The notes under the pieces: generated by a model
Database searches by the model: none
Told to the model about the DNA's origin: nothing
The model's input: the letters and a program-made list of their open reading frames with translations, nothing else
Part shown: piece after piece, positions 44,416-57,115 of the stretch
How the letters are laid out: each line of letters begins with the position of its first letter
Numbering within the stretch: position 1 is the stretch's first letter
Assembly: GCA_021904315.1 (NCBI GenBank)
Contig: CM038912.1
Location: forward strand, 24,402,949-24,466,948
Length of the DNA stretch: 64,000 nt
Source: Sphagnum magellanicum
Lineage: Eukaryota; Streptophyta; Sphagnopsida; Sphagnales; Sphagnaceae
Reading direction: 5' to 3'
Position numbers and translations under genes: made by a program

Positions 44416-47060
44416 ATGGCTTCAGCTTCCGCCGCCACAACAACAAAGCAGCAAGCGAATACATATCTCATGGAGCCAACAACATCGGATGACGAGGTCA
44501 TGGCAGCAACTTCAGCAGTCACAACAAAGCAGCAACCGATTTTTGATCTCGTGGAGGCAACGAAATCGTATGAAGAGGCGAAGGCTGCTGCAGCAACTTC
44601 GGAAGCCACAACCAACCACCAGGCGAATTTGGATCTCATGGACGCAGCGAAATCGGATGGCGAGGCGAAGGCCATTACAACAACGTCGGTAGCCACAACA
44701 AACGAGCAGGCGAATTTGGATCTCCTAGAGGCAGCGAAATCGGATGACGAGGCGAAGGCTGTTGCAGCGCTAACTCAGTCGGCGTGGACGTGAACTGCCG
44801 TCCAGATACGGTCTTGCAATTCACGCCACTGATCAGGGCTATTCAAGCAGACAGCTTGAAGGTCGCACGGGTCTTGTTAGCGGATCCCAGAGTCGACGTG
44901 AATGCAGCTGATACCTTGGGTCTAACTGCTTTGCATCGAAGTCGGAACGAACTTCTAACGGCAATAATCGACTCCCAAAGGACGGATATAGATTGGAACG
45001 TCGTTGACAAGACTGGTCGAACACCACTGCTTCACTTGGCAAGAATGAATTGTCCAGAAACTATCCAGGAGCTGAGCAGAATAAAATCAGTGGACTTATT
45101 CGCAAGATCCATTGATGAGTTCACGGCATTACATGAAGTGGCAGAACGCGAATCACCTTTTCCAACTTGGTTTGAAAAAGAAGCTCCAGGGGAGAGGTGC
45201 AACCTTGTCGATGTACTGTTCGAATTGCTTGAAGCGAGAGGCCATAACTTGGTCACGTTCGTGAATGCCACAGATATTCTAAACCGATCTGCGCTGCACT
45301 ACTTAGCAGAAGAAGGATCCGTGGAAATGCTGAAGCACTTGTTGGAAAAGTGCCCTCCAGGTATGAGTGTCACTGGTGTTGACTATCATGGTTTTACACC
45401 ACTTCATTTGGCTGTTCGAAGGGGACACACAGGCGTGGTAGAATTGCTTCTTCACGTGCCGAGCATGGATGCCAATGTCGGCGCTACTGTAAATCCGTGC
45501 AATCCAAGCGGACTCAAGCCATGGGAGTCCTATCATTTGATGTTGTGTAGGCCAAATGTGTTTTTAAAAGCACCCAAGGAGCTACCCACTGCAGGCAACC
45601 TCACACCTCTACATTTCGCTGCCATGGATGGGCACACGGAAATAGTGAATCTACTTCTGAAGTGGCCAGGGATCTATGTTGCTCCCTTGGACACGAAAGG
45701 ACTTTCACCATTTCACTATTCTATACAGAATGGTCACTCGGGGGTGGTGAAGCTGTTGCTAGAGAAATTAGAGAATGTAGGAGAGCCGTTCACACTCTGC
45801 GACGAATGGCTTGCACCACTTGACCATTCTATACGGAAAGGTCACTTGGAGGTGGTGAAACTGTTGGTAGAGGAAGCGAAGCCGTTCCAGCTCGACAACC
45901 ACAAGCAGCAAATGAGTATGTTTGAGAACTTACTCAGTGTGGCCACAGAGCATCATCAGAAAAAAATAGCAGTTGAGCTCTTGGATACATTAGGCTCCAA
46001 AGCAGAACCACTTGCTCAAACTAGCGCCCAATCCTCCAGCCCTCAGAGCATGTTATTAGCCATAGCTGCAAGGGAGAATTTCTACAAAATCATCCGATAT
46101 GTTTTGGAGTGGCATCCAGAGGTGGATGCAAATGCTGCAATTCAATTGGTTGCTGACCCAGACCTGGTCGCGTCACCTCTTCATTTTGCTGCTCTCGGAG
46201 GCCATGTGGAAGCTGTAAGAGAACTTTTGCTTCATCACAACCTGGATGTCAATACCAAGGACAACAAGAATAGGACGCCATTGTTGTGTGCTATTAAAGA
46301 AGACAAATTGAGAGTTGTGAAAGCCTTGTGTTTTGATGATCCAGGAAATCGCATCAGGGCCGACGAAGAATATACAGATGGCCGAACTCCCTTCCAAATT
46401 GCTACAGAAGCCAACATGAAAGAGATCGTGAAGGTGTTGCTAGAGCGACCAGAGGTGAAAGATTTCGTGGACACGTTATATAGGAAAACGGATTTGTTTG
46501 TGGCTGCTGCAAATGCTCTTGTGGTTGGTGCAGCATTGATTGCAACCGTCACTTTTGCAGGTTGGTTAACACCCCCTCTAGGCTACATTCCAGACTACGA
46601 GTTCTCACAACCCTTTCCAGCCCCACCTCAGACACCAGAATCATATGCTGCAGTGAAGAACCACGCAACTGTCAAGGCATTTTGGGTGTTCAACAGCCTC
46701 TCTTTCTTTTTAGCCATTGCAACAATCTTGGCCGGTGCAGCCGCACCCTTGCCAAGCCTCGTCTTCGATGAGTTCATTTGGAGTCGAGTCAAATCGATAG
46801 AAAGGGCCCTCCTACAAACTACCAGTCTTTTAGTGATCTCGGTAGTTTGTGTGCTTGGTGCTTTTGCAAGTGCTGGCTTTGCAGTGCTTCCTCCTCTCCT
46901 AAAATACGATACTAGCATGATCATCGCAGTTTGTTTAGGTGGAATAATTTGCATGCGCACTCTTGCAAATACCATATTGAAACTGTCAACCCCAATTCAC
47001 ATGCGATTCCTAAAGACTTCAACAATGACAGCTGGTGGTCATGGAACTGGTTTACCATGA
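44416..47060 (+). pseudogene. Ankyrin-PGG gene 3, broken by a 1-bp deletion
   Basis: ATG 44416 (ACCATGG context) opens a frame with four 29-residue units that ends after 125 codons at 44793. At about 44780 the sequence reads AGTCGGCGTGG where genes 1 and 2 read AGTCGGGCGT: one G is lost at the entry to the first ankyrin repeat. The rest of the protein (about 757 residues, to 47060) is open in the other frame, with all ankyrin repeats, four PGG helices and the GGHGTGLP tail. That frame begins at GTG, and its first ATG is about 45047, inside the repeats, so no full product is expected. Apart from this base the gene is well preserved, so the loss is recent, or could be an assembly error. Confidence 0.85.
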
Positions 47061-50000
47061 ATTTATTGGGCAGCATGCTTATTCAATAGAAGTTGAAGGT
47101 CTCTTATAATTAGGGTTGAATCTTGTAGGAAAGGTCGGTTTGTAGTTAGTCTCACCTGCCACATTGCTCAGGCTTTTATGTGATGGCGTAATACAGCTCT
47201 TGGAACCATTTTACTTTGTTCAGCAATATACATCTATAATTGTCTTGCATTCACTGTTATTTCCGGAGGTTTACTTTTGTTGCAAGTGCTCCTACTTGCC
47301 TTTACTCATCAATATTTCTTTCTCATGTTGTGAGAAGTTTGGGGGATCAACAAAATACCTCCAATGTATGTGTTGCGGAAACTGGAGATTGTTTGGAGAA
47401 ACAGAGATGCCAATCCTCTGTGTTCCAATTGAGAATGTCTCTAAAAGCAGTCTTGCAATAAGGTTGTGTGCTTGGTGTAGTGATTCTCCATAGCCATACA
47501 CTCCAGGCCAGAATATGATTCAAACTCTAGGACAAATTTCAGACAATCTGGCACTTTCAGAATTGATGTGGCACAAACCCTTGTTTGCTGTGGACATTCA
47601 ACCTCTGTCATTCAACATCATCATTCTGCATTCTGGTGACTGTATTCTTGTTAGAGTCCTCACTGCCCTTTGCCTTTCATGACTTCATCGGAATGCATGC
47701 AAATGATAGAAAATTCAAGAAAGGAGTAAAATTCACAAGAAAGCCCTGCAGAAGGGCATTGAGAAATATTTGTGTTCTCATTCGGACCTAATATTCTAAA
47801 TTCTTGAATCTATTTTGCTCGACTCCATGTGGTGCATCTCTGAGCACTACAAGTAGGGCTCCAGCTCATCCTGAAGAATGAAATATGATACACGTAGATT
47901 TTCCTTATGTGCAGTTAAGTAGAGCTCCTACACAAGTGGTAAGCCCCTGATTACACTCTCACCTTTTGACACCGATATGGTAAATGAAGCTGCTTGATAA
48001 AGGGGGAAAATATGAGTGTTGCAGACACTGGAGTTCAGAAAGTCAGAAAAACTTCCAGAGTCCTTCACCAGTGAGCAACCTGGGCAGTCTGAACCCAAAA
48101 TGCCCAAGAGATCCCATAGCAATGGCAGCTGCACAGTAGATCCACAAATGTGGTCAAAGGCACCACACAAAACTGAGTCAGAAGGCCTGAAAGGATCCCG
48201 ATCTCTTGTTGAGAAACCAACCCACTGGAGAACATTGTGGTACAGAAATCTCATGATGAATTCTATATACTCATTTCTTCACTAGATCTGCAAAAGACTA
48301 CATGCTTGACCACATGTAGTTCTTTCCCTTGGCTTGAGGTTCTTCAGGATATGTGCAGCAATGAGTTTCAGATTGTGTTGTTATGCACAAACCACACTTG
48401 AGTAAAACCCATCCTCAATCGTGCTTAAGGAGGGGAGTATTGTGAGGCTAACAAGTATGCAGGAAGGTGCAAGCAAATTGACACCAAAGGATGACGAAAC
48501 AGGAAGAGTGAGTTTCTAGAAATCAGTAACCTGAAGTGTTCTATCAGGTACCTAATCACCACTGTGGCCACTGGAATGTTGGGGGGTAGGCCTACTACAT
48601 GTAAAAGGGTTCTGCATCGCAATAAAGCTGTAATAATATGCAAAGATAAAATTACCAAGAAACCCTCATAAGGGAGAAATCATTTGCTAAAAAAGAAACC
48701 TTGTATGCACAGAGTCCCATGTTAGCATCCTTCTTGTTACAAACTGATGCAGTAGACTTCAAAGGTGTTGAGTAACTTGTCTAATAAAACCAGTCTTCTA
48801 ATGACAATAGCATTCATGTTTCCTAACTGTGCTCAGAAGATATCAATTTTGGAGCATGGTAGATGGTGGTGTGTGGATTATTCCTAGTTCTGAAATACAC
48901 ATGTGACTTGGCAATGATATCCTATTTCAATCCAAGAATTTGACATACTTACATGGGAACAAAGCAGCTTTATGCAACAGTTTGATGGACATTGTTACCT
49001 CTCTTCGGTTTTTCTACTGGAAAAATTGTTAGTGACTTTTTTTTCTGTCAATGATTCATAAAGATGGTGGCCATGAGCAACGCTACAACACTGTCTGAAT
49101 TAAGCTAACACCTTTGCACTGCCAATAGAAGAACCAATTGCCCTAAAATTTTCTCCCAACACCTGACCCAGTTAAGTCCAAATGCAATCAGGATATGGCA
49201 CGTCCAGATTCTAATTACACCAGCAGATTTTTCTGAAACTGCTAGTGTAATTTCACAAGAGCAGAAAGGACTTTGGAGAATCACATCATTGCAAGGGACA
49301 AAAATGTACTACCTGGAATGGTCAAGCCCCTACCCATTCGGTTGGGTAAGGTGACAGCTGAGCCGGGTGATGAAGATTATGTCATATAATGAGGTCAAGA
49401 AAATGACATAATCTTCTGCCACCCTGGACCTTAATGATGCTTAGAATCCACCTTGTGGATCAATGGTGTCAGTGAGCTTCCATGTGTGGAGAAACTAGAG
49501 CAGAGTGTGTTGTTGGGCTATTTAGGACCCTCTGGAGAAATGGTCACAACTTCCAACAGAGTACAACCCCATTTTGAAGGGCTGACAACGGGACCCTGCA
49601 TGGCTGCTGCTTCAGGAGCGTCAGAAGGTCAAGTGGCCCAAGGCAAGACTAAATAAAGAGAACAATTCTAGATCCTTGAAAATTCAACAACAATTATCAC
49701 GGATTTGAGTGGACACAACCTGAGGTCCTTCAGAGAACAGGCTTCCAAGTGTTGCTGCAAGGTTTGATTTTCAGGTGAGGATTGGCGGTGTTGAAGGTGA
49801 TGAGAAAAGAAGATTGTTGATAATGATGATGATGATACAAATGGACAAGGATTCACACCCCAGTTGCTGGTCTTGCTCAGAAACAATTGCTATATTTCCA
49901 ATTTTAGCCAAAGAAGGTCAAGAAGTACTTCCAGCTTAAAATTTGTTGGCTTGCAATTTGAGCAGGTTCACAAACTGGGTTCAAATTGCTCCATTGAAAT

Positions 50001-51294
50001 GGGGCACTCATTCTGCTGAAGGCATGTGAACAACAAAACCAAGTCCAATGGTGGTGGGTACCATGCAACTTCCGGTTTTAATGAATTCTATTGCTAGAAT
50101 CCTCAACAATCCAGTGTAACAACTCAAGAACTGCACCAAATTGGAGGATTAGAAATGTAAACTCAAACTCCAGGATTAACATAGAGAGAAGTTCCATGTG
50201 GGTAGTGTGGCCTTTGTGTGGGTGGGAGCCCAAGTGCGGAGAATGCTCACTAGGTGATGCAAGAAGAGCATTGACATTTATTTACCTGATGACACCATCT
50301 TCAGAGTTTCAAGGACTTTCTATTCCAACAACTGCTCAATTTCCTTTCAATCAGAAACTCACTGAACCGAACTACATATTATTCTAAAGCCTGCATTTCA
50401 ATGACTTAGAATGATTGTGTTTTTTTGCATCTCTATATGTCCCTTGTGCAGCAGCTGCCATAGTACTGAGGTTGGTCAGTCTATAAACACAAATTTTTAC
50501 ATCCAATTTCTCCAACCCTTTTTCTTCATTTTTTCCAGATCATTAATTAATTTGCATGGATGCCAAGAATTTGGCTAGAGTTATTGAAAATGAGCAAATA
50601 TGTTATGAATGATCATCCCACTCATATCTGAAGCATTCCACCATTTAGATGAGACTTTCTACAGTTAACACTAGTAATGCAATGTGATGGCTCATAAGGT
50701 TTTTATAGGCCTTTCATTTTGGTGTTCTTGTTTCGATAAATAAATGCAATTGAAATGTAAAGTTCAAGTCCCTCTTTCCCATATTTGGCCGTTTAAATGA
50801 GTTCAGGTTTCTCGGTCAAAAGAGGGTCTTTGAAGCACTACTGGGAGGTCAACTTGGGTCAAAACATTGTCTGATCCTCCTTTCAATTGCTTTGATTTTC
50901 TCTCTTATGTAAATAACAAAGCATAGTGAATTTTTTTTTAAATGAAGAGAATAGTTTTATTGATTGGGTTTTGTTTTGGGTGGGGTAGTCGAGTGGAATG
51001 CACACCCTCCTAGCACAAAAGAAGAAAAGAAATGAAAAGTCACCAAGTGCAAAAATAGTTACGATAAGGTCCTACCCTCACAAGGTAAGTGACAATACCA
51101 TGTAATGCAAGTAGCTTGCCACTCACTTCTAAATGCTAGCCCATGTCCCTTAGTGAAAAAAATTAGATTAAATTACATCTTTTTGGAAGACCTGATGTAG
51201 TACACAAAGTAACATTTAAGTACTAAGTAGATTCATGACTTGTCTTATTTTCAAAGTTTTGAACATTCTTAAGGTCTAGGTGACCATGAATGAA
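47061..51294. repeat. ANK-PGG 3'-flank duplication, copy C
   Basis: Matches copy B from 25308 to 30222 without the Helitron (empty site at 51095/51096), and copy A except for the 47725-49163 segment. It is followed by the direct-repeat-bounded transposase region. Confidence 0.85.
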
Positions 51295-51298
51295 ATGC

Positions 51299-51566
51299 CA
51301 TATGATTTGCTTGAGCAGATATAGTCAGTTTGAAATTAGGCAGATTTCCAATGGCCCCCATACCATTAATGAAGAAGGCAATGAATTTTGTTTACTATGT
51401 AGTTTGTTGGCTGGTATATAGATGGTATAGGTAATGGTGTTAAGGACCATATCACACGGGTATCTAAGTCTAAAGGAATTGGGGTCCATATTTGGATTAG
51501 GTGGGTATGAAAAAGTTGACATGCACTACCATTTATCATATGACCCTATAATAGAATGTGGTATAC
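51299..51566. repeat. 268-bp direct repeat, left copy
   Basis: Starts CATATGATTTGCTTGAGCAG and ends GAATGTGGTATAC. A second copy of the same length lies at 54090-54357, with scattered substitutions. Absent from copy A of the unit. Confidence 0.85.
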
Positions 51567-51789
51567 CGTAGTGGCATTCCCATTCACACTAAAAATAATT
51601 ATTTCTAGCCGCTGTGGAAAAAAAAACTAATTTTTTACAACCGGTGCGAAGTTGCGAATTAATCCGATAATTTTGCAACCCTGTCAGCGAAAAATACCAA
51701 AATGGCAGAACAGGTAGCTACCCTAAGAGTCTCGAAGCAAGGCTCTAACCAGTACTGGTGATGTTGATCTAACAACTGAATTCTAATCT

Positions 51790-53702
51790 TCTCCATCTGA
51801 TCCATCCTCAGAATCAGAACCATCTAGGTCTACATCATTTGGAACATCAAATTGATCATCCAGGCAGGCCTCCATCACACCGGCCAATGAAGCCTACTCC
51901 ATGTGCGCGAGCACCTCAATGTCCCCCTCAGGCCCTGTCGTCGTATCCTCCTCCGCTGCTTCCAGTACTAGCAGACCCCTTGTCAAACATTCTGACAAGG
52001 CTTTTGCTTGGAACTCCGCTTCATGAATCTTCCCCATCCTGCACTTCGTCCACCCCTTCCTGATCATCTGCTTGAGCCCTGCCAGCTCCTCCCAGGAACC
52101 CATCAACCAGCCTACCAAGTGGCATCTGAGCTGCTTGATCCCAAGCTAGAGCTGGATGTTATCCGACTGCACCCTGTTGAGCACCTGACATGCTACTTGC
52201 TGGCTTTGCCACAGATTGAACTAAGTGCGGAAGCGGTGCTTGAAAGGGCGCTGGAGAACTACATCGATGACCTGTAACTTGCAGTTAGCAGGAACAAAGA
52301 CGAGGTGCAAAAGTGGATGATTCTCCTTTAGCCACCCTTTAAACTCCTCTGAGATATGCACCTTCCAACAATCAATGTTCCAAATGTAATGTTGAGAGGA
52401 CGAAGCACGCCCCAACTCCTCACACTGCTTTCCATGCCACAGCACAATGACCTGGTCAACGAACTCCCTCATGGTCTGCTGGTTAGACCAATGGTTGGAC
52501 AACATGGTCAAATGCCAACCCTTCGCCCTAGCTGCCACCGCCCTGGAATCTTTAGGGACAACAACAGTGGTTTTGCCCTGGAAGATCAGCTGAAAAGGGA
52601 GCAGATCCCCACTTGCTATTAAGCTAACCGTGCAAGTAATCTGACGTTTATCGTCCTTTCCCAGACTCTTGACATCTTTGACCCCCTTATCGTCATAGGT
52701 CTGATCTGTGCTTGGCCGAATGTGGAGAGCAGTCTGATCAGAATTGATGACTAGCTCTTCGGGGATATCATATGTTTTCACAAGTGCAACTATCCTATAG
52801 GCCATATCATGACCCTGGGATTCCCAATCAGCGGGGAGCTTACTCGCTACTGTGGTACTCCTCCTCCAAGTCCAACCCATGTGCCTGCGCACAAACTTCC
52901 TTGCAAACCTTCTTGACACGCTGAAGAATCCACTCTTTATGCGCCTCTCAAAGAGCTCAGGGGCAACAGCTGAGATAATCCCCTAAATGATTGTCTAAGT
53001 AATGGTTACTGTCCAAAGGCTGCCTCGAGTCTCGCATGCCTTTCAGAGTGTTTATGATCAACTAAAAGGCCACTAGATGATCTTTGAGGATCCCCCGAGG
53101 CCCTTTGTCCTAAGCAGCCGACCGTGCAAACTACAGCTTGATAGCCTCCTCATACTTCTTCCGTAAAACAAAGCGCCCTGTCACATCCTCTCAAACCACC
53201 CTTTCAAAGTGCTGATGGTCAGGTTGTCAAAAAGGCTGCCAACCCGACCAAGCTTTCTGATGTGTTGAAGGGAGAACAAAGCTTCATACAAGCTCTTGGG
53301 GTGCTGCTTCACAGCTTGTTCAATGAAAGGCCACAGATCGGGGACAAACCAGTTTGTGTAACTTCCCCTCTTCTTCTTTGCAGGGGGTGGTTTTTCGCTT
53401 GCATCCACCCCCGTCTCCTCAGCTACTATCGCATCCCCTTGCTCCCCCCCATTCTGTGCTGCAGGTTGTTGTCCGAAAGCCTGAACTGGAATCAATATGG
53501 CCAAGGGCACTGCAGTGCTTTTCTTTGGTCTACCAACGGGACGCTTGGCAGCCAAACAGGCCTTCTCTGCCTTTTCTCTACGGGCTGCCTGCTCCTTCAA
53601 CTGCTCTCCCAACTAAGTCTGGCTTCTCTGCCATTGGGCAAGTTGCTCTTCTTTAAAGATGACAGAAAAAAACTTGGTGATAGTGGCCACCTTGGGCGCC
53701 AT
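51790..53702 (-). pseudogene. Pogo-like (DDE_1 family) transposase, decayed
   Basis: Read from 53702 downward, the frame starts MAPKVATITKFFSVIFKEEQ, meets a stop near 53615, then continues to 53181 with an AT-hook-like KRPVGRPKKS and a basic helix-turn-helix-like region (TNWFVPDLWPFIEQAVKQHP). Stops follow in 52930-53180. From 52919 to 52221 the DDE_1 catalytic core is open: VINSDQTALHIRP, WNIDCWKVHISEEF and CKLQVIDVVLQRPF supply three aspartates (near 52737, 52375 and 52266). An acidic tail runs to about 51790. Family knowledge: pogo/Tigger/CENP-B-type transposases of the Tc1-mariner superfamily. No convincing inverted ends were found. GC content is higher than in the surroundings. Confidence 0.75.
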
Positions 53703-54089
53703 TCCCTTACCGATGCCTCATCTGTTTTGCCGTTTCCCTACAGCTCTAGTGCCATTCTTGATTTTTGAAAGGGAAGCCACTTTTCCTTATTTGTCTGAGC
53801 CACAGTACACTCAGCTCGCTATGGCTCAGTCTCTAGGGCCTGCAGTTTTGCACCTTTCCCGCCTAAATCAAGAGCTTGTGTACAGTGTTAGTATCTTGAC
53901 CGTTCAATGAGACATGCCGACAATGTCTATGCACCAGATTTCGCTGCAATATCTTTGTCTGGCCCGGCCAGGCCGGCCCGTCGCGATCATTGAACCGTCA
54001 TCGCCGGGGTCATGGGTGTTGTATCCAACAGCTCAGATTGAATGAATTTACCAAAACGAAAAGGTGGAGAAATTGCAAAAACGGCCTAG
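53703..54089. other. Remainder of the transposase-bearing insert
   Basis: Upstream side of the pogo-like gene, GC-rich near 53950-54010 (GGCCCGGCCAGGCCGGCC), no gene of its own. Possible promoter or terminal part of the transposon. Confidence 0.4.
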
Positions 54090-54357
54090 CATATGATTTG
54101 CTTGAGCAGATATAGTCAGTTTGAAATTAGGCAGATTTGCAATGGCCCCCATACGACCAAGGAAGAAGGCAGTGAATTTTGTTTACTATGTAGTTTGCTG
54201 GCCGGCATATACATGGTATCGGAACTAGTGTTAATGATCATATCACACGGGTATCAAAGTCTAAAGGAATTGGGATCCATATTTGGATTAGGCGGGTATA
54301 AAAAAGTTGACATGCACTACCATTTATCATATGACCCTATAACAGAATGTGGTATAC
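54090..54357. repeat. 268-bp direct repeat, right copy
   Basis: Partner of 51299-51566. This copy is part of a plus-strand open frame from about 54093 to 54449 that continues into the cluster-unit spacer; the left copy does not keep that frame. Confidence 0.85.
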
Positions 54358-56039
54358 TACATTCTACTAGTTGCCCTTACTTGCTATGTGGCTGCTATGG
54401 GTTGGATGTGACAATGTATCTTAGTTATTTGTATGGCGGGTATTGCTAGAGTGTTGAGTTACTTGAAGATGAGTTAGAAGAGGCTGGTTACTTTGATCCA
54501 GTATAGTTTTAGATTGCCTTTAGTAATGTTTATTTCTTTTGTTGGAAATGATTACATTTGAGGATAGAATTTTCTTTCCACATAATAAAAAAGTTGACAT
54601 TTAATATATTTCAATATTAGTCTCTCAATATCTATCTGCAAAACATTATCTAACTAATTACAAATTTTGTTATACTCATATTCTAAAGTATATAAAGTTG
54701 ACGATTTGCCCAACACTCATTGGAACTTTAGAGAGGCGAGAGGGTGAATACTTTGTTACATTTCAACAAAATAAATAAATTTAAACGTTGTTGCATTTCC
54801 TTCTTCCAACACTCTTTTCCCCAGTCTGGAAAAGGAAACTCTTGCAACAAATCTTGAAGACAGATAAAATGAACCAGCAAATTTCTACAGAAGTGAACAA
54901 GCTTGGCTTAGTTCCAAAATAAACATCCGGAAGCAAGCCCCCATATAATTTATTTATTTATTTTTAAACGGTAGTGCTAAGTTTAACTTCAAAACTTGAT
55001 AACCTTGTTGTAGCTAAAATGGCCGGAGGTCCATAATCACTGGCATTGAATTTTTGTGATTAGTTGGAGGAGTTGCCATGCCCATCAGCATCACTTCATC
55101 TTGTTGATGCTACAAGAAGATTGTCAAATTTATTTATATCCTCACTCAAAGGTGATGATCACAATGAATGGTTTCAATGAAGTTTGATCCTTGGATCCCG
55201 ACGATGGAGTTCAACTCCTTTAACATCAAGCAACACCAAGCTACCTCACTTGTTTAAGGGGTGATGAAGGTTGGGGAAGGGGGGAAAATTAAGGAAGGAA
55301 GGTGTTTTTCATGTTCACTAGTGCAATTTGATTTGAATTTTTTTTCTTTTCCTTGAACTTGTCATTCAAGATGTCCAGACTATCTTAAATAGTGTCCTAG
55401 GGTAGGCAAAACGTTGTGTCTACTTGTGTGGTGTAATTATGTTTAGTTTTTTGCCTTCTACTTTCCCTCTTTGTTTGCAGTTTTGAAAAGTTGTGGTAAC
55501 GTAAGGCATTTTGTGATTCTCACAATCCTATGTTGTGTACAAGACAAAAGACACATCAACTACACAACAGGTTTGCTGGAAGTAAATTAAGGTTTCAAGT
55601 TTCAACCCCCCTTAAATGTACCTAATCAAATGCCAAATTCAGGATGTGTCCAACATGGGAAGTCTAGTAAAATGGAATTTAGTCTTGCACTGCACAGTAG
55701 TTTAAAGTTTCAACTTTGTAAACATAATTATGGAATGCCAATACTAGGAGATGTTGAAGACTGTTTTCACAATGTGGAGACTAGTTTTTGGGTCTAAAGG
55801 GAAAAATAACAAAACAACTAGAAGATCAAAGAGAAAGAGAAGAAAAAACAATGAAGAAAAAAAAAAAAGAACGGAGAAATATGTTTGTGAGGGCGAGTAA
55901 AAAAAAAGGGTAGTGACAAAGTGGGAATCTTTTTAAACAACAAAACTTCATCCAACCAGTGAAACTTAGAATAGATTCTGTCAAATTGGTGCATGGGTAT
56001 GACGGAACTCGCTAGATCAACACCAATGCACTAGTAAGT
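54358..56039. repeat. Cluster-unit spacer, copy C
   Basis: Homologous to 17870-19505. The frame entering from 54093 ends at a TAG near 54447, where copy A has a glutamate codon and reads on to EAGYFDLV. No recognised domain. Confidence 0.7.
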
Positions 56040-56440
56040 AAGGATATTTGGCAAAGGTACAAGTTTAGCCAAAAAATGTTATCGGTTTTGTCAAGAAATA
56101 AAAGTTTTGTCTAAAAATTAAACTTTTTTGCCAAGAGATGAAAGTTTACTCAAAAAAATAGAAAGGTTTTTCTAGAATTAATGTTTAGCTTGAAAATAGA
56201 TATTATGGTCAAGATATAAAAGTTTAACAAAGAAAAGATAAAAGTTTTGCTAGGAAGAAATAAAAGTTTTGTCACATGATAAAAAAAACATAGAAGTTTA
56301 GTTTTAAAATAAAGAGGTTTTGTTAGAAGGTACACATGTTTAGCCATAAAAAAATATAGGTTTTGTCAAGAATCAAAGGTTTAGCCAAGAAAAGATAAAA
56401 GTTTTTGTTTAGAGGATAAAAATTTAGCCAATAAAAAATA
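56040..56440. repeat. AAAGTTTAGCCAAG-type minisatellite, array 3
   Basis: Same unit types as 19506-19925 and 42765-43312, aligned with array 1 in flanking sequence on both sides. Confidence 0.8.
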
Positions 56441-57115
56441 GATAGGTAGGGAGGAAGGGGGGTCAGTTGTTAGTTGGTAGGTAAGGCCAAGATGTAGGTT
56501 AGGAGGGTAGGTAGGTCAATAAGATAATTAAGTCAAAAGGGTACCTAGGTCGGAACATATTATAAGGGTCAAGGTTGAGAAAAAAACAGACCCAAAATAA
56601 ATTCATTGGTCAAAAACAAAAAAAAGTTAACTAATTGAAGTTGGATGAACAAATGTAGTCCATCTCATGGATAGAACAGATAATTGGTGCATTGGTGTGG
56701 GTGCTGGTTCACTTTGGGCCTATTTTGCAAGGTTGGTCAGGGGCGGGGGAGAGATGCCACTCAAGTTCATGACAGGTGGTTTGGGAACATTATTTACCCC
56801 ATTACTTGGTACTCTTTAGTATGTCACGTGTTGTTCACGTTAAAGAGTACCCGGTAGTGCAGAAGCCGGAATCCAAGAAAGGGTTACAGTGTGAGGTACT
56901 AGAAAAGTCAGTTGTGATAATCACCTTTGGCATAGGCATCACAAAAGTGGAAGCTGCAGGCAAACACTGAACGAGAACAACAAATTAAATGTGGAACGGC
57001 CTGGAATCCGTTCTGACCATTATTGGGTTCCTGGACTACCCAAAACTGAAACAAAGTTGAAATAATCTTTTACAATATCACCTACAGGTACTCAAATCTA
57101 GAGACTTAAAGAGGC
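56441..57115 (+). repeat. Inverted-arm element, left arm (unit 3)
   Basis: Pairs with 58790-59365 on the opposite strand. The arms here extend outward to the GGTAGG-rich segment (56440-56560 against 59250-59365), farther than in unit 1. A shortened copy of the small conserved frame starts at ATG 56821. Confidence 0.8.

Noticed and set aside
44784..47060. A separate 758-residue gene starting in the middle of gene 3
   Set aside because: The frame opens with GTG, is the displaced remainder of gene 3 after a 1-bp deletion, and has no ATG before about 45047.
51600..54089. Terminal inverted repeats for the pogo-like transposon
   Set aside because: Both ends of the insert were compared by eye; only a weak TTTTGCAA similarity was seen, not enough to call.
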